A stretch of 7,623 bases of DNA from positions 1 to 7,623 of the forward strand of contig JAKSUE010000063.1 in the NCBI GenBank assembly GCA_024409165.1, read 5' to 3'. The translations under genes were made by a program, and so were the position numbers. The DNA comes from an archaeon (GTDB lineage: Archaea; Methanobacteriota; Methanobacteria; Methanobacteriales; Methanobacteriaceae). Positions 5,467 to 7,623 of the stretch are shown in pieces (position 1 is the stretch's first letter; every line of letters begins with the position of its first letter). A model generated the notes under the pieces. The model made no database searches and was not told the DNA's origin. It saw only the letters and a program-made list of their open reading frames with translations.

Positions 5467-6732
5467 ATGGTTAAGAGAGTTATTAAAAAGACTGGTGAAG
5501 AGATATTTTCATTAGGATTAGGTTGTATGAGATTTCCAACTAAAAATGGATCTATTGATGAGGAGGTTACTAAGGAATTAATCTTTAAAGCTATTGATAA
5601 TGGCGTAAATTACTTAGATACTGCTTATGCTTATCATAATGGGTCTAATGAGTCATTTTTAGGGGAGGTTTTAAGTACTCTTGATGAAAATGGTGTTCCT
5701 TATAGGGATAAAGTTAATATAGCTACTAAACTTCCTTCTTGGTTAGTTAAATCTCGTGAAGATATGGATAAATATTTAAATGAACAATTATCTAATCTTA
5801 AAGTGGACTGTATTGATTATTATTTGGTTCATAATGTTGATTTATCTGTTATTGAGCGTCTTGAGGATTTAGGACTTTTTGATTTCTTAAATAAAGCTAA
5901 ATCAGCAGGTAAAATTAAGTATATTGGTTTTTCTTATCACGGGATTCATGGTGGATTTGAGGAAGTTGTAGATAAATTTGATTGGGATATGTGTCTTGTA
6001 CAATATAATTATTTAGATACAAATATCCAAGCAGGTTATGATGGAATCCAATATGCTCATTCAAAAGGTTTAGGCGTATTTATCATGGAACCTTTAAAAG
6101 GAGGTTTACTTGCTGGTGCTCTTCCTGGAAAAGTAGAATCCTTATTTGTAAAAAGAAATCCTCACAGATCTAATGCAGATTGGGCTTTAAGTTGGATTTT
6201 CAATCATAAAGAAGTAACTTGTGTATTATCTGGTATTGATGATATGGAGAAATTAGATGAAAATTTAGCTATTGCAAAGAGAATTCCAATTAATTCATTA
6301 AATGAAGAAGAAATGGAGACTATTAAAGAAGCTCAAGAAATTATTCATTCTTTAGTTAAAATACCATGTACCACTTGTGGATATTGTATGCCATGTCCAA
6401 GAGGAGTTAATATTCCAGAATGCTTTAAAATATATAATGAGAAGTTTCTCTTTAATAAAAAAGGATTTGGGCCTGTATCTAATGCATTGATGAAGTATTA
6501 TATGCTTGTTGGTGGTGTAACTAATAAAGCAGCAAATGCAGGTTTATGTAATAATTGTGGAGCATGTACAAAAATGTGTCCTCAATTTATGAATGTTCCT
6601 AAAAACCTAAAAGTAGTTAAAAAAGAATTTGAAACTCCAGGATTTAAATATCAAGTTTCTTTAATTAAAAAAGTCGCTTTACCATTTTTTACAAAGGTAT
6701 CTAATGTTTTTGACTTATTTAAAAATAGTTAG
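5467..6732 (+). CDS. Aldo/keto reductase with C-terminal 2[4Fe-4S] ferredoxin module
   Basis: This 421-residue protein resembles the iron-sulfur aldo/keto reductases of COG1453. A TIM-barrel reductase domain covers about residues 1-295, with the catalytic tetrad in place: Asp51 and Tyr56 (in DTAYAYHNGSNE), Lys88 (ATK) and His122 (LVHN). NAD(P)H-linked carbonyl reduction is the family reaction; the substrate is unknown. A cysteine-rich module follows with Cys301, 304, 307, 310 (each two residues apart, ending CP) and Cys361, 364, 367, 371 in the classical ferredoxin pattern, enough for two [4Fe-4S] clusters. About 40 residues with a basic and hydrophobic tail complete the protein. Its position after a flavodoxin-ferredoxin gene suggests it exchanges electrons with that carrier. 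The start is set by AAGGGA five bases upstream. Confidence 0.9.
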   Translation: MVKRVIKKTGEEIFSLGLGCMRFPTKNGSIDEEVTKELIFKAIDNGVNYLDTAYAYHNGSNESFLGEVLSTLDENGVPYRDKVNIATKLPSWLVKSREDMDKYLNEQLSNLKVDCIDYYLVHNVDLSVIERLEDLGLFDFLNKAKSAGKIKYIGFSYHGIHGGFEEVVDKFDWDMCLVQYNYLDTNIQAGYDGIQYAHSKGLGVFIMEPLKGGLLAGALPGKVESLFVKRNPHRSNADWALSWIFNHKEVTCVLSGIDDMEKLDENLAIAKRIPINSLNEEEMETIKEAQEIIHSLVKIPCTTCGYCMPCPRGVNIPECFKIYNEKFLFNKKGFGPVSNALMKYYMLVGGVTNKAANAGLCNNCGACTKMCPQFMNVPKNLKVVKKEFETPGFKYQVSLIKKVALPFFTKVSNVFDLFKNS

Positions 6733-6739
6733 TTATTAG

Positions 6740-6781
6740 TTTTTTTATTTTATTTTATTTTTATATTCTATTTTTTATTTT
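6740..6781 (+). terminator. T-rich tract after the aldo/keto reductase gene
   Basis: Repeated TTTTATTTTATTTT-type runs begin eight bases after the TAG stop. They precede the hairpin at 6792-6817 and would suffice for archaeal T-tract termination of plus-strand transcripts. Confidence 0.5.
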
Positions 6782-6791
6782 AAAAAATAAA

Positions 6792-6817
6792 TTTAGGTAA
6801 TTTTTTAATTACCTAAA
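6792..6817 (-). terminator. 11-bp hairpin at the convergent gene end
   Basis: TTTAGGTAATT (6792-6802) and AATTACCTAAA (6807-6817) are perfect 11-bp arms with a TTTT loop. On the minus strand the hairpin overlaps the TAA stop of the hydrolase gene and is followed by a T-rich run, so it can terminate that transcript. It may also mark the 3' end of plus-strand readthrough. The core AGGTAA/TTACCT also occurs in the hairpin at 1568-1587. Confidence 0.6.
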
Positions 6818-7527
6818 ATAAATTTAACCATCACATCTACAGTTTCTGTTTGTTGTTTATCTGCAGAAATACTTGCTTTTGAATCTCCTTCTTGGAATCC
6901 ATAATTTCCATATTGGGCATGATTTCCACCTTTAATGAGGTATTCTGTATAATCTGAAGGTAAATTTTTTATATTTTCTTTATATGTTTCTAAATTGAGT
7001 TTTGTGTCTTTAGTTCCATAAATAGACAATACTTTGAGGTTTTTATTTTTTAAATCATAAGTTGAGTATCCTGCAAGTAGGATTACTCCTTCAATAGTAT
7101 TGTGTTCTGATGCATAATTTGCACCCATTAAACCGCCTAATGAATGTCCAGCCATATACCAATGAGTATAATTATAATTTTTAATAATATTGTCTGTTTT
7201 TCCTTCTCCAAAGAATGCTAATTTAAAGGGCATATCTATTAAAAAACAGTCTACTCCTTTTGATGCTAATTTATATGCTCCTGGGAGATAAGCTGTATGT
7301 TCTACTTTAGCACCTTGGTAGAATATAACTGCACTTTCATTTCCAGGACCGTCTACAAATAATCCTTCATCAGTTTCAATCACAGAAACATTACCACTTT
7401 TATTAAAATATTGATTTACAGAGGAATCTGCATGATAATAATCTTCTGCATACCATATTGTACATCCAATTATTGCAATTAATATGATAATTATTGCAGT
7501 AATTGTGATTTTCCATTTCTTTTGCAT
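6805..7527 (-). CDS. Membrane-anchored alpha/beta hydrolase
   Basis: The 240-residue protein begins with a short basic stretch and one hydrophobic segment (about residues 7-26), then an alpha/beta-hydrolase domain. The nucleophile elbow GHSLGG places Ser129 as nucleophile; Asp174 in GTKD and His203 in GGNHAQYGNYG complete the likely triad. The NHAQYGNYG block followed by QEGD is typical of a dienelactone-hydrolase-like group (Abhydrolase_5). The N-terminal segment suggests anchoring with the enzyme outside the cell. IIGC at 19-22 fits a lipobox, so a lipid-modified Cys22 is possible. Three Asn-X-Ser/Thr sites (Asn46, 63, 119) fit an extracellular archaeal protein. AGAGGTT (minus strand, 7538-7532) supports the start. 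Substrate unknown. It is transcribed towards the reductase gene. Confidence 0.88.
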   Translation of the reverse strand: MQKKWKITITAIIIILIAIIGCTIWYAEDYYHADSSVNQYFNKSGNVSVIETDEGLFVDGPGNESAVIFYQGAKVEHTAYLPGAYKLASKGVDCFLIDMPFKLAFFGEGKTDNIIKNYNYTHWYMAGHSLGGLMGANYASEHNTIEGVILLAGYSTYDLKNKNLKVLSIYGTKDTKLNLETYKENIKNLPSDYTEYLIKGGNHAQYGNYGFQEGDSKASISADKQQTETVDVMVKFILGN

Positions 7528-7570
7528 AATTAACCTCTTTTTATTAATTATTTTAATTTTTATTCCTTTT

Positions 7571-7580
7571 TTTATATATT
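7571..7580 (-). promoter_or_regulatory. Candidate TATA box for the hydrolase gene
   Basis: Read on the minus strand this is AATATATAAA, a good archaeal TATA box. It predicts transcription start near 7550 and a leader of about 23 bases before the ATG at 7527. A second A/T-only match at about 7587-7596 is a weaker alternative. Confidence 0.4.
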
Positions 7581-7623
7581 ATTTTTTATATTCTTTTTAT
7601 TTTGACTATTTTTTTTAAAATTT

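Noticed and set aside
6784..6826. Direct repeat AAAATAAATTTA (6784-6795 and 6815-6826) around the convergent hairpin, considered as an attachment site or target duplication.
   Set aside because: It is A/T only and follows partly from the symmetry of the hairpin region; no mobile element lies between the copies.

Overview
This 7.6 kb window is very AT-rich and carries seven intact genes: six on the plus strand and one convergent on the minus strand. I read it as a chromosomal segment of a low-GC methanogenic archaeon of the order Methanobacteriales, most likely Methanobrevibacter-like, with Methanosphaera the main alternative. The reasons are AT-rich codon use (AGA-dominated Arg with some CGT), TATA-box-like sequences followed by short leaders, Shine-Dalgarno motifs of the GGAG/GGTGAT type, T-tract terminators, and iron-sulfur redox gene types common in these organisms. 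The assignment is inference; no rRNA or methanogenesis marker gene is present.

Layout. Positions 1-99 hold a probable promoter and a small dyad in front of a neurotransmitter:sodium symporter-type transporter (100-1569), which ends in a hairpin plus T-tract. After a 187-bp AT-rich spacer with a 22-bp direct repeat comes a membrane-anchored calcineurin-like metallophosphoesterase (1757-2860). Next is a flavodoxin/2[4Fe-4S]-ferredoxin fusion of the EFR1 type (2928-3683) with a perfect 17-bp dyad just upstream. A VUT/YhhQ-family transporter for queuosine/archaeosine precursors follows (3772-4416). After a 223-bp T-rich spacer comes a second EFR1-type fusion (4640-5389), then an aldo/keto reductase with a C-terminal 2[4Fe-4S] module (5467-6732). 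A membrane-anchored alpha/beta hydrolase lies on the opposite strand (6805-7527), separated from the reductase by a hairpin/T-rich terminator region.

How the genes may work together. The two EFR1 proteins can carry electrons between FMN and two iron-sulfur clusters. The neighbouring aldo/keto reductase has its own pair of clusters, so the three plausibly form an electron-transfer group. The second EFR1 gene and the reductase also share an identical 11-bp ribosome-binding block at the same distance from the start. The symporter, the VUT transporter and the two membrane-anchored hydrolases suggest nutrient uptake and envelope functions, but nothing shows one pathway linking all seven.

I did not find a clearly new system such as a defence island, CRISPR array, mobile element or RNA gene. 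The most informative signals are an 83-nt patch of near-identity between the two EFR1 genes with no silent differences (gene-conversion-like), the clean dyads at predicted transcription starts, the glutamate at the chloride position of the symporter, and codon use in the symporter unlike its neighbours.
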